Below, in pieces: positions 22,050-33,312 of a DNA stretch of 64,000 bases. The stretch comes from Hyparrhenia diplandra (lineage: Eukaryota > Streptophyta > Magnoliopsida > Poales > Poaceae). Each line of letters starts with the position of its first letter. The first letter of the stretch is position 1. A program made the position numbers and the translations under genes. The stretch covers positions 372,001 to 436,000 of the forward strand of contig JADLZK010012344.1 of assembly GCA_015847255.1 (NCBI GenBank). The letters run 5' to 3'. A model generated the notes under the pieces. That model was not told the DNA's origin and ran no database searches. It saw only the letters and a program-made list of their open reading frames with translations.

Positions 22050-24980
22050 ACAGGTACGAATACAATAATTGCAACATATCAACCATGGCACCTTACATAA
22101 ATCAATACAGTGCGTTGAGAACTATGAACTTGTTAGGAGATGTATATTGTTGTTATAAAGAAAAAAACATATATATAAGTATCAGCCAATTTGAAGAAAA
22201 AATTGCAATGTTTCTACTTACTAGGTCATATATTGATCTCCCTCGGGATTTGCTAGCCTCTTTGGTGGTGAGAAGGGGAGACTTGTCATATTCATTTGTC
22301 TAATAGCTAGGCTAGTCTTAGTATCCAAATAATCTCTTCTTCATGAGCTTTCCTTCCATGGTGAAGATGTGTCAATGTTTAGGTTTCCAAAATTCTAGCC
22401 AGGTTTTCTTCAAGTAACTGCATCAACCCTAATGATATATGTTGGATATTTTTGTTTCGTTATTTGCATCGGTGGATTTTATGCTGCTTTTGTTAATGGT
22501 GGATCTTTTGCTAAGACAACATTAATATAGGCAAAAGTTGATAAAACGTGAACGCCATTGCCGTTACAAAGATGCGCGACATATTTAAAGAATCAACCTA
22601 TGCGAACAACCATTGTCTTTGTTCCCTCCTTATTGTGATGGCTCTGGTGACTTAGGTCCTAGCTACCTAACACTAGTCTTTGTTCTTCTCTAGATCCGTG
22701 GCCTTGCAAGCGGGAAGGAGGAAAGAGAATTCACCATATATTCATTGTCGATCTACAAAGCCTCTTCAAAAGTTCCACTTTGAGAGGTTTCCTTCTATTG
22801 GGCAAATTCTTAAGGTTTAAGCATGTTTCTATGTAGTCTTAGCCCTAAAAGGTATCCAGCAAGCTAGCAAGTTATTCATTTGTCAACTTAATACTTTTGT
22901 AGATTTGATTTTGCACATTATTTTGTTTTTAACTTAGACAAACTAGTGTTTGAGTTTTTGTATTCTTTTTATTCCAATATAAGAAGATTGGTAATGATTC
23001 GCGTCAAAAAAGAAGGTTGGTAATGATCTTTGAAAGGTTTCCATGTGTGTTGTTTGAAATTATAGGGAGTTATCTCTTTTGACTTGCTATGGTTTTATGT
23101 CATGTTTCTAGGTTCGAAACAAATTCTCGCTTCTACCATGTCTTCATTTTGTTCAACACCACCTCCATGATACACATATTGGGGGTGGAGATGGTTGTGG
23201 CAAGGGCGTCTATGAGCACATACATTAATTTGTATGTTTTGTAAGACTGTTGAAAAAGAAAAAAAAAATGACAGAACCAATGATAAATTCATCACGATCA
23301 AATGGCCTAGGGATCAATGCCATCCATTTGAAGACTTCATTCATCATCCAACTCAAAATTAGAATGGCTTGTGAATGATAATTAAGTTTTGTATAATAGG
23401 TGGTTTGGATTGATGGGTTTGTATGGCATGAAATTAATGTGTGTACTTGTGAATGCAGAGTAGAAATCAATAGCTTGTTCCTTGTTTCCATGGCCTTGTA
23501 CCTGATAATGGGTTTGGAATGGATTAATTATTACCCTATATATTTCTATGACTAAGTTCGATCATCGGTAATTTTGGTAAGCATTGACTACATCCCAAAA
23601 TTGAAGATGGATTAACCAGCAAATAAAGAGCAAATCTAGTCGGTAATAATTGTTATCTAAACTAGACAGTGGATGGGAGATGTCTATTGATATACAATTG
23701 TTTATTTCTTTATCAAGGAGGCTGGCATGGCGATTGGCTAAGCGGTGGCGTCCGTTTCAAAAGGTTGCGTGCCCTGTTTCCCATGCTCTATGTTTTTGCT
23801 AATTCTACAAGAGAGAATGAAGAGTGAGAAAACGATCCAACCAGAAACTTCCTTTCCCCTTGCATTAGCTTATAAATCCACGGCCTGTGAGCTTCCCTTC
23901 CATCACATCAACCCATCACCCATTTGATCATCAGCTCCCTTCGATCATTAGTGATGCACCATTTAGCTAGTAGCAAGAACTAGCTTTCTTGTTGCTTATT
24001 AGTTCCACCTCCACTCCACCAATGGCCGCCATTGCCACCACCGTCGGTGGCGTCTTCGCACCGCTACTCCTCGCCCGCATCATATATGAACGCTTCATCG
24101 GCGGCTGCTACCGCCACCCACAGGTGGCACAAAATGTCGTGGCGCTCCTGCTCTGTTTTGATCGGGGCAATGACCAGGTCATCTCCCAAGTGCTAGGCAT
24201 GAGCAACCCCGCACTACGCCACCGCTCACCGCGACGGTTGCCTCATCCGCTTCCTTCACATGACGAACCTCCTCGCCGGCCCGCCGCCCCGCTCCCTCTC
24301 CACGCTCTGCCAAGACAATCGCATGGAGGACTCCCGCTACTTCCCGGTCAACCGGGATCTCATCGTGGCGCGCGCGTCACCGACCTCCTTGACGGCGTGT
24401 GCGGGGTTCATTTTAATGACCGCCTCTACCACTTTGCTGGCGCCGCCATCGGATGGGCCTCGTCGGCCACCACCCCGAACTTGAAGCGCCCTATGCGGGT
24501 GTCGTCACCGTGCGGGAGGACAACCGCTCCATGTTCGTTACATTCACGCTTGGTCAAGCAAATCGAGCGAGAGGAGATATGTAGCTACGCCGGGAGTATG
24601 TTCTTTACGCAACTCATTGACACGCATGCATGAATCCATGTGTATGATTGCTACTCAATCGATGATCTCCTCATCATCGAATAATGCATGCAGGACCTGG
24701 GGCGACTGTGTTGTCCGTGTCCTCATGGATAGGTCCACCGGTGGCGCGCAGCCTATGCACGGTCGCATCATCTTCAAGAGCAAAGCGTTCGTGAGCTTGC
24801 TACTTAATGGCAATGAATATGTCCCGATCTTCATACGCTGGCGTGAGATACGGCTCTACGAGTACATCCCGAACAACGGCCGCAACAACCGATCTTTGGA
24901 TGATGGTCCAAGGCTTCCATCGGTGCTAGGAGCCGGGAGATCGGAGGGGAAGCATATGCATCGAAAGTAATTTGTCTAGT
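22050..24980. repeat. Segmental duplication, copy B
   Basis: Counterpart of copy A at 15,480-18,700. It lacks the Stowaway MITE found in copy A and carries the more decayed gene copy. Confidence 0.85.
24022..24970 (+). pseudogene. Grass-family protein with RRM-like C-terminus, copy B, broken
   Basis: The ATG at 24,022 opens MAAIATTVGGVF and keeps RIIYERFIG, QVAQNVVALLLCFDRG and QVLGMSNPALRH. The frame then shifts several times: HMTNLLAGPPPRSLSTLCQD reads in another frame, VTDLLDGVCGVHFNDRLYHF in the first again, and the VREDNRSMFVTF block in a third. A TAG follows near 24,580. Exon 2 starts at 24,694 after ATGCAG and is clean: TWGDCVVRVLMDRSTGGAQ, MHGRIIFKSKAFVSLLLNG, REIRLYEYIPN. Its original stop is lost and it reads on for about 25 codons to 24,970. 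It compares well with copy A along its whole length. Confidence 0.85.
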
Positions 24981-25359
24981 GTGTATCCGGTTTATTTTAT
25001 TCCAAAATGATGTTATGTTCAAAGTAGTTGAAGAATGTATTATAGTGTGTGGTGCTTGTGTTTGAAACCAAATCAATCTTAATGGAACTTATGTAAGATG
25101 CAATAGTAGTACTTTTTGTAAACTCCAAACAATACAGTGAAGTTTGTCTCATTGTCTACAATTAATTCTCGTGAAACAACAAAGTGCCCTCTTTCTACAA
25201 ATAAAGTGATTCTAGTTTGTCATCAGTCAAATCATCGATATTTGACCAAATGTTTTAAAAAGTATGAATGATTGATAATGCAAAATAAGTATCACTAGAT
25301 TTTGTGACATAAATGTTTACACCCTCCATGAAATTGATTAAACCGAGAATACGCTACAA

Positions 25360-26760
25360 CAAATAATACGATGTTTTTGTCATTCAATAGAGAAATATAC
25401 ATCGTTGATTTATGATGTTTCTCCAAAAAGGGTTGTAGCCCAAAAACTAGTGATGGTGGACATGCTCAACTCTCTAGTGAATCAAGCCACCCAAGAAGAT
25501 TTTGTACATCCTCAACAACGAATCTCCTTCAATGCCGATGATGTGGTGATGTTCCTTTAGCCAAATGCTAATGATCTCTTTCTCTCATTAGAGAGTTGCA
25601 TGATATTTTTGGGCACATCGGTGGCCACGGTGACTAATATTGCTAAGAGCTCAGTTACCACCCATCAAAAAAGTAGGAATTGGTTACCACTCCTTTGACT
25701 TGTGAGATAAAGGATTATCCTCGCACTTATTTGGGTCTTCCTTTGAGTATAGAAAGCCCTCCAAAACTGAATTGCTCAAACTAGTTGATAAAGTGGCTAC
25801 CGATAATCTAATCTCGAGTAGGAAGATGACACTCACAAAAATCATGTTGGGTAGCTCATCGCAAATGAATTGTTCTAAATTCTAATTACTATTCCTACAT
25901 ACCTCATGATTCATTTTGACTTCTCTCAATGGGGGCTAAATCTACGTAGATAAAATATGCAGCTCTAGGTTGGTCATGAAAACGCCAATGTTGGAGTTGC
26001 CTAGTCCCTTTGGATGTTGTAAATGCCCTTGTAGTTTGGTGGTCTCGACATTCATAACTTAAAATTTCTAGGTTGGTTATTCCGTAGGTTTCAAAAATTG
26101 ATGCTTCTTTCCCTTTGGGCAAGCTTGCCTATTCGAGTGACACATAATGCTCGAGCCATGGAATATTTGGTTGGAAATGTCCCAAATACTATGTTCTGAC
26201 TAATAGATGGTTGGCTTCAAAAAATATAGAAGAATTAGCTCCTAACCTTCTCAAGACAGATCCTAAGAAGGCTTTCATGCAACCCACAGTTGTGGATTGG
26301 ATGCTATTGCTTGTCATTGATGGGTTTCTGATATAAAGGTTGTGCTCTATTGGTCCTTGTACCTGATTATGTTTAGACCTAGGACCTGGTAGATGACTTC
26401 CTATTACAACTAGAGGGTGTGTCTGAAGCGCTCTCCAAATCTAGATCTATATATACTAGTAAATCGTCTTATGAGGATTCTTTCTTCCATGCATGGTACA
26501 ATTTGGCTTGCTTTGTGGAAGAGAGTATAGAAGAGTTGGGCCCCCTTCGCTGCAAGTTCTTGATCTGGCTTTTCCATTAAGATTCATTGCTGGACAGCCG
26601 ATCGTCTTGCCAAAAAAGTTCTCCCAGCACTTTGCTGCTTGCCCCCTTTTGGACCAAGAGAATGAAACTCTAGAACACTTGTTAGTCATGTGTGTCTTTA
26701 CCCATCGGTTTGGTACATAATCCTACTACAAAAGATCGGCTCTAGCTTCCGGTTACCCCT
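25360..26760 (+). pseudogene. LINE reverse transcriptase and zf-RVT relic
   Basis: The plus strand holds, in several frames, SLVNQATQEDFVHPQQRISF, then NADDVVMFL at about 25,530 (the catalytic YADD-type box, here N-ADD). LKLVDKVATDNLISSRKMTL follows and, near 26,600, AACPLLDQENETLEHLLVMC, the zinc-binding C-terminal domain with one Cys lost. The order fits a plant L1-type LINE ORF2. Frequent stops and shifts show it is old. Confidence 0.75.
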
Positions 26761-26880
26761 TAGCCAAACGCCAAATAGGTTTTCAAGCTTGTGGGCTAGG
26801 CCATGAAGGGCTTAGGGTTGTTGAATGGATCAACATCCTAACCATAGCCTTGTCTTATGAGAAATCTAGAAGCACCCAAA

Positions 26881-26952
26881 TGACTCCTGAAGACCTATGC
26901 ATTTATCTTACTACAAACTATCACTGATGAATGCATAGGTCTTCAGGAGTTG
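26881..26952. repeat. 21-bp perfect inverted repeat (hairpin)
   Basis: Arms at 26,883-26,903 and 26,930-26,950 are perfect complements, ACTCCTGAAGACCTATGCAT plus one base, separated by 26 bases. In plus-strand RNA the stem would extend to about 27 pairs with G-U pairs at the ends. It lies at the 3' side of the LINE relic. Confidence 0.85.
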
Positions 26953-27081
26953 CTTGCTAAGTCTCTAAATGTCTTATATGGGTCGCTCATGTCTCTTGAC
27001 TCGGTTTCTTCCTAAGATTGTTGTCTGTATCTCCCAGTGTGAGTGTGTGGGTGGGTGTGGGAGCATGATTCCACCCTTTTT

Positions 27082-28217
27082 TATTGTGTTTCTACCCTTA
27101 TTGAAAACGCCAATTGTAATTCTACCCTCGTTTTTCGCCATGTTGCAATTTTACCCTCGTTTTGTAAAAACGAAGCTCAAGTTTACCCTTACTCCGTTAT
27201 CGGGTGGTAACGGTGTTAACTTAGCCTTTTTAGGACAACTTTGCCCTTGCAAAAATACCCCTCACGTTAAAAACTCTACCTCCTCGCATGGCATCTCAAG
27301 GCCGGTGCCTCTGTTTTCCGGCATAGCTGGGGCACAAGCACGCACACCATGGAATGCGGGAGAGCTAGCTCGTCTTCTTGCATCGTCTTTCCCGCACGCA
27401 ATCATCCATCAAGAAGATAAGCAAGCAATGGAGCGACCGGGTCGCGATGGATTCGATGGAGGAGCTGCGTGCATTACCTCGGATGTTGAAGGGCCCGGCG
27501 ATGCCGGCGCCATATCCACCGAGGATGCAGGTGCCGACGCTGCCGTTCGCCCGGCGGCGTCGGGCGAGGTTGCCTGGTGCTCCGACGACGACCTTGGCCG
27601 CGGCGGCGACACCACCCGCGCCCGCGGCCGCCGGCGCTGCGGCGGCGGCCGCCGAGGCCCGCGGCTCTGCGTCTGGCTGGCTGGCGCGCCTGGACCACCG
27701 CCCGGCGGCGCTACGGTGAGCTTCTTCGTTAGGGCCTGCCTCGGTCACATCGGTCGATGATCCCGGCGGTGGTGCCTAGCTAGCGTCGGCTGCTGCGATG
27801 CCAAAAGCGTGCATGGTGCGTAGCGATGTCGGCGTGCGGAGGCGGCCGCCCTTGCCGTAGGCCATACTTTTGCGCGACCCGGCCGCCGAATGTCCCCCCG
27901 GCCTACGCCACGGAAACCACCACGCACTAGCGGCGACGGGGGCTAAGGTTGCGCCGTCGTCAAATCGCGTCGGGACGAGGCGAACGGGGAGGATGTTGGC
28001 GTGAGAAGGGAAGGGGTATGAGTGGATAAGGTAACTCTGTCCTTTGAGGTGTCTTTACTAGGATTTCCATGTTTTTATTTTTTTAAAATCAACATAACTA
28101 ATAGAGACAAAAAGGGGTAGGCGAGGCTTCGTTCTAACGAACGAGGGTAAAATGCAACATTGCAAAAAGCGAGGGTAGAATCACAATTGATTTCCAAAGA
28201 AGGGTAGAAACATAATA
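27082..28217. mobile_element. Mutator-like element with long terminal repeats and GC-rich cargo
   Basis: Inverted ends of about 110 bp share GTTTCTACCCTT, ATTCTACCCTCG and ATTTTACCCTCGTT in order (27,087-27,170 and, complemented, 28,130-28,215). Long terminal repeats around GC-rich gene-like DNA and no transposase fit a Pack-MULE-like element. Flanks on both sides read C-run then T-run, so a CCCTTTTTT-like 9-bp duplication is possible but cannot be proven in low-complexity sequence. The cargo at 27,380-27,720 has a long plus-strand frame and a GTGAGC donor-like end. Confidence 0.65.
27447..27719 (+). other. Possible captured gene fragment inside the Mutator-like element
   Basis: The frame reads MDSMEELRALPRMLKGPAMP followed by a Pro/Ala/Arg-rich stretch and ends in ASGWLARLDHRPAALR before a CTACG-GTGAGC donor-like site. 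That would suit a captured first exon. I do not recognise the source. Other frames are also open because the GC content is high, so coding status is uncertain. Confidence 0.3.
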
Positions 28218-29634
28218 CCCCCTTTTTTTTTTTATATTATTACTAATGAATGATACATACAGATATATCCTAGGTGTTCAAAATGTTTAAGAAATTAAGT
28301 TCATTGTAGACTCACTAATGTTAAACAAAAACATCATAGACAATCATGCAAAATTGTTTTGATGAAATTATGAACCACAAAGTTGCATTGTCACAAAAAT
28401 TTTACAATGTATAAAGCACTCATTGTTCATCAGTTAGACAAGGTTTTAACCATGGAAGAGTGCTTTATAATACAAATTGTAGTACACCATATAATGAAAA
28501 ACTGTAGTTAAAAAGCCTTGCTGCCATGGTGTTTCTACTAAGGGTTTGAGAAAGTTTCATTAAAATAAAAAATATGTTCGTTAGCATCTAGAAATAGTCA
28601 ACCGGATAGTAATAATGAGGGTAATATGCGGGTTAGATTTATGGAACATTGGATAACCTTCATATGTTTGTAACGGTCTTGAAAACGTAAGTGGACATCT
28701 ATATAACAAACACTTGCTGCTCAAAAATTGAAACAATAAAAGGCGGACCACTTTCATCCTGAATCTCACAAACATTTCATGTTCTTTAAAACCATAAACC
28801 TTTTGTGTGAAGAAAATTTCATTCCTTTCAACTAAAAAAAATCAAAAAGAATTATCAATGGAAAATGTATCAAGTTGACCAAAAACTTTGACATCCATAA
28901 AATTGGTCATCGCAATAAAGAGAGAGAGACAATAAGAATGAACATTGACACAATCTCACCAAATTGGATGGTGTCTTTTTCCGTACCAATGCCAATTGGA
29001 TGCGGTGGAGAGGACTTCGATGATGGTAATTGAGAAAAGGAAAATTTCTTTGTTCGGTTGCAACACATGTAGCTTAGATTTTGGAAACATGAATTTAGTT
29101 TCATGGATTGTTGCATTGCCTTGTGGCATATTTATTTGAAGTCAGCTCACATCCTACATGGAGTAATCCACAATGCCATTTTTAAATGTTGGACTGTCGT
29201 CTAGCCTATCACACTATGCTCATGAGGTATGTATGGAATATTTCCTTGGTAATCGATGTGTTGTTTAAGAAGTAGTAAATTCTTGCCAAAATATCATTAT
29301 GTGATTAGACTAGTTATTGCTCAAAAACATCAACTTCTCCCTAATATGTCATGCAATGATCATGATGCATGCATAGAATAATTTTATTGTGATTGATGCA
29401 TTTGTGAATAATATCCTTTAGCTATATATACATTATTTTGGTAGAATGTTTGCTATAAATACAATGGTATTAGTTGGTGATCTTTTCCACTATAAGTTAC
29501 TCTAGGATCATCCTAAGATCTATATATACAAAAAACGACCCCTATGCTCATTCATCTCAAACACTAAAACAATCCATTTCCTTTCATTTTAATAATTGTA
29601 GTAGTTACCAAGCGAGGAGTATAGCTAGGGCGCT
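28218..29634. other. AT-rich intergenic sequence, no gene
   Basis: No coding frame or repeat boundary that I can support. TATA-like stretches at about 29,421 and 29,520 precede the MADS-box pseudogene. Confidence 0.5.
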
Positions 29635-30125
29635 ATGGCATGATGGTGAATCTCCAAAGTGGGTCTAAAACAACTCACCTTGATCTGCAACATACTAGAT
29701 ACGATATGAGGTCATGTAAAAAAGGTCAACGAGCTCACCACACTTTGTGGCCCTAATGCGTGCATGGTGGTGTATGGTGAGGGTGAGGCTTTGCCGATGG
29801 TGTGGCCCTCTGATGAACGGGCCAAGCAGCTCTACAAGAAATTTAATGGCACGCCGAATGTTGGCAACTTCAAAAGATACAAAATCAAGAGGAGTTCCTC
29901 CACGGTCAATCCTTGAGGCTCCATGAATAAATGATCAAGTTGAACCATATGATAACATTGAGCATGACACTTTAGTGCTCCTAGATCTACAACACCATCA
30001 ATAAGGGTCACTTATGCCTTGTTGGAACCACAAAAGATGAGTTCGTTAAAGTTTGAGAGATGGTGTAGATGAAGATGAACAAAGCCAAAGCACAGCTCTA
30101 ACAACTTGTTGTTGGGTAGGGAGAC
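29635..30125 (+). pseudogene. Type I (M-gamma) MADS-box pseudogene
   Basis: The clear block is at 29,719-29,916: KKVNELTTLCGPNACMVVYG, then EGEALPMVWPS, QLYKKFNGTPNVGNFK. This matches the second half of an M-gamma MADS domain (KKxxELxTLCGxxACxVVYGEGE ... VWPS). After a one-base shift the family hallmark NQEEFLHG appears at about 29,885. HDTLVLL, CLVGTTKDEFVKV and MKMNKAKAQL follow, each ended by stops or shifts. The N-terminal half after the ATG at 29,635 keeps only VNLQ and scattered residues. Intact members are nuclear transcription factors active in central cell and endosperm. This copy cannot make a full MADS domain. Confidence 0.8.
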
Positions 30126-30886
30126 CTCCTAGAGGCATGGCACGTGACACTTCTAATGTCGTCCTCATTGTAGTCACAAGATTGTTCATACATGAGATGC
30201 AAAGCATGTCACCACTAGAGGACAACCAACATCTCTAGCCCCCATATGGTGGACAACTTGGTGCCATGATCTATAGTGGCTTCGTGGGTAGCAAGATGGA
30301 CCCTAGTGATAGTGGAGAACATACTCGATGCTTTATTTGTGTGTGTCCTAGACACATATATACCAAGCATATATGAAATTTGAGATTTTGTTTGTGTGTG
30401 ATGCGTGCAATTTTCTTGAAGCGGTGGCTTATAGTGAATGATTTCTGTTGAGCATAGTGATGCCCATGGAAGCCATCGCCCTGCACTTCTTCATTTGAAA
30501 GAACCAAGAGCAAGCGAGTAGAAGGGGGTGAATCAGGGCCAAATTATATTATCAATGAGAACTTGGCCTATATCCCAAAATCAAACCTGAGTTCTTTCTT
30601 ACCCCAACCCTAGATCATAGGAGATGGCCTAGAGATATTCAGAAATAGTAGAGAAATAACATGGAAGCGGACAATAATAAAAACATAAAAATTTGCAAAC
30701 AAACCGTGAAAAAGGCTAAGCTTGTATCACAAACCATCCCGAGCCAGTTGTTTTTCATGACACAACCGACGGAAGAAGAACAAAAGTCAAAAACTAATAT
30801 AATGACCTCTAATGATCATGAAATTTTGTGGAGAATTAACACCACATAGAAGATCTCTAGCAAATATCTACTCAATCGGAGCAAGT

Positions 30887-33307
30887 TGTTGACGTTTCTT
30901 AACGCACATAGATAAATCCGCAAGCGCACGGAATTGTCGTTGTAGCTTTCACCCGGAAATATTCAGGGTATCGTATTTCACACAGGGAACGGATGTACTC
31001 TCTCTAACTAGTTCGCCCAAGGACACACACTACCAAAGATGGGGAGGATTCACTACTACACAAATGAACTTAGGTGGCGGGCTAAAACGATTTTCGGTGG
31101 CGGGCATTGACGGGGGGTCACAGAAAATCAATGATTTTTCGGTGGCGGTTTTTAATGCCCGCCACCGTTAATAATAAAAAATAAAAAAAAAGCCCAAAAG
31201 CCCATCCAGCCGCGGGCCGTGCGGATCCATGCGCCGCCCGGCGGATCTCGCCCGCCGCCGGCGAGATCCACGAACCGCCTGCCGGATACGCCAGCACTGG
31301 CGGATCCACGCCGGATCGTCAGCGCGCCATTCTCGCGCCGCCGGTCGTCGCAAGACGGCCGCCCTCGCGCCGCCCGTCGCCTCGCGTCGGCCGTCCTCTC
31401 AGCGCCATCCTCGCCCGCCGGCTGGGCGCCCGCCGCGCCACGACTAGAGCTCGGAGAGATCCGCGCGCCGCCACCGGAGACCCGCTCCGGCGCCGCGAAG
31501 AATCGATCGCCGCCGCCGCCCGCGGGAGCTCCGCCGCTCAGCCGCTGAATGGCCGTGAAGCCGCACCGCAGGTCGATGCCGCCGGGCTCGAGGAGGACGC
31601 CGGACCAGCGTGGGGAGTGCCCGTCGGGCGCGGAGATGAAGAGGGAGGGAGGAGATGTCGAGACGGAGTCACGGAGGAAGATGTGGAGGCCGGCTCGGGG
31701 AGGTGGGTGAGAGAGTGAGGTGTGTTAGGGTTTGTGGTTGTTTATATATATCTGAACCTCTTAACGGGCCGATTGGGCTTTTTGGGCCGGTGGCTTTTAA
31801 CCGTGGCGGGCTATTTATAAAAACCGCCACGGTTAATCTATTAACCGTGGCGGTTTTATAACCGCCACGCGAAAAAGACCGCCACGGTTAATAGCGGTAT
31901 TAACCGTGGCGGTTTTTAAAAGCCCGCCACGGAAAATGATTTTGAAGTGTCTTGTAAAATCAATTTTGTAGTAGTGATTAGCGAGAAGGATCCCTATACC
32001 TTTAATGTCTATGGATAGCCGGTCTCGAGCTACTTGTTCATTTCGGGCACCGCCCGCTCCCAACTGGGTAGAGTCCGCAATTAGCTGCGCCACACCCGAA
32101 CGTGGGGGGGATTTCAAGGGACGGACAAGGCTTGTCACAACCAAGCCGCCTACCCCCTCAACCGTGGGATGTGCCACAAAAGGTAGAAAACCGCTAGCCC
32201 AAACACCACGTCTCGCTAGTGATTATCACTCTAGTGTTTGCCGGGTTCCCAGTCAAAAGGTTCCACCACTAGAGTTCCGCCCCCGATGGAGCGACTCACC
32301 GATCCCAGCAAACAAGTAGATAAATCGTGGATAAACAAAAGACAATAAAGATTATCAGAACCGTGGAAGCTTACTTAGCCAAGATCCCGTTATGAGCCAA
32401 GTCGAGAATCCATCGAGGTACAAGGTTGGGGAGACACCGGCAAGTCGGCGCTTCCCGCTCTCGCCCTTCACATGTCTCCTCCACCGATCTCTACTACTAA
32501 TGAGGGCCTAAGCCCATTGGAGTGAAGGGGTAGAGTAGAGGGGAGAGCTCTCTTAGAGGAGAGGGAGAGCTTAGAGGAGAGGAGAGACTCTTCCTTGGAA
32601 TGGTGTGTGTTGAATGAGTGGGAGAGAGCCTCCTTTTATAGGTAGAGGAGAGGGGGCTCTTTGGAAGATGGCCATCCCCACATGGAAGGAGCAAAACCGA
32701 CCTTGGAACACCTTCCTAATCAGTCCAAACCGACCAACCAACGTCGGCAATACACTTTGGAAAGTAATGAACCGCCTCGAAAGCTTGGCCCGGTTGGCGG
32801 CCCGCCGGTGCGGCGCGCACCACTTGGTGCGCCCGCACCAAGATGTGGGCCGTTTGGCCTGAAATTTTTTGCAGGAGTGCGTGGGCCTCGGAGAAAGCCG
32901 TTTGAGTATTTGTTCGCTGAAACCGATTTCGTATGAAAGTTATGCCCAAAACATTGAACCCATGTCTGCGGCCGGTATGATCTCATGTTGGATTTGGGCC
33001 TCGACTTTTTGGGCTTGTTTTATGGATTTCATCACGGACACACATTGAGCTGTACTCCTATGCACTTAATGCATCGTGTTGGGCTCATTTCCATTGGGGT
33101 GAAGGATGTTCTGAATGCACGCTTTCCCGGAAGGCGCCTTTTGGTATATTTTCCACTTGTTTCTTATATAAATCTGCACAATAATAATTTGGACACTACA
33201 AGTGGAAATATGTGAGTTATAAATGTATATGAGTATGATAAGGTATAGTTTCACTCCTTTATGGTAGTAAGTTGACGGGAAAAATATGTCGTTGGTGACC
33301 GTCAACA
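30887..33307. mobile_element. Solo LTR, gypsy type, with 5-bp target duplication
   Basis: It begins TGTTGACG at 30,887 and ends CGTCAACA at 33,307 (inverted ends), flanked by CAAGT on both sides (30,882-30,886 and 33,308-33,312). The start TGTTGACGTTTCTTAACGCA, CGCAAGCGCACGGAATTG and CACCCGGAAATATTC stretches are familiar from grass gypsy LTRs. Without the nested CACTA element it is about 1.49 kb. No internal retrotransposon genes remain, so LTR-LTR recombination removed them. Short frames inside, for example 32,005-32,319, are LTR sequence and not genes. Confidence 0.85.
31051..31976. mobile_element. CACTA element nested in the solo LTR, 926 bp
   Basis: The ends read CACTACTACACAAAT and the complement of CACTACTACAAAATT, with ATT on both sides (31,048-31,050 and 31,977-31,979), the 3-bp duplication CACTA elements make. 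Subterminal GGTGGCGG and ACCGCCACGGTTAAT motifs are repeated in both orientations at both ends, forming long stems at 31,800-31,930. There is no transposase. The interior (31,200-31,700) is GC-rich with overlapping Arg/Pro-rich frames that look compositional. Confidence 0.9.
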
Positions 33308-33312
33308 CAAGT

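Noticed and set aside
26881..26952. Firm microRNA call for the hairpin
   Set aside because: The loop is very short, perfect pairing is untypical of plant precursors, and no expression data are available; kept only as a finding.
31219..31548. 109-codon Pro/Arg-rich frame in the nested CACTA element
   Set aside because: Several frames are open at once in the GC-rich interior; no family match.
32005..32319. 104-codon frame in the solo LTR
   Set aside because: The sequence is LTR; the frame crosses no gag or pol motif.
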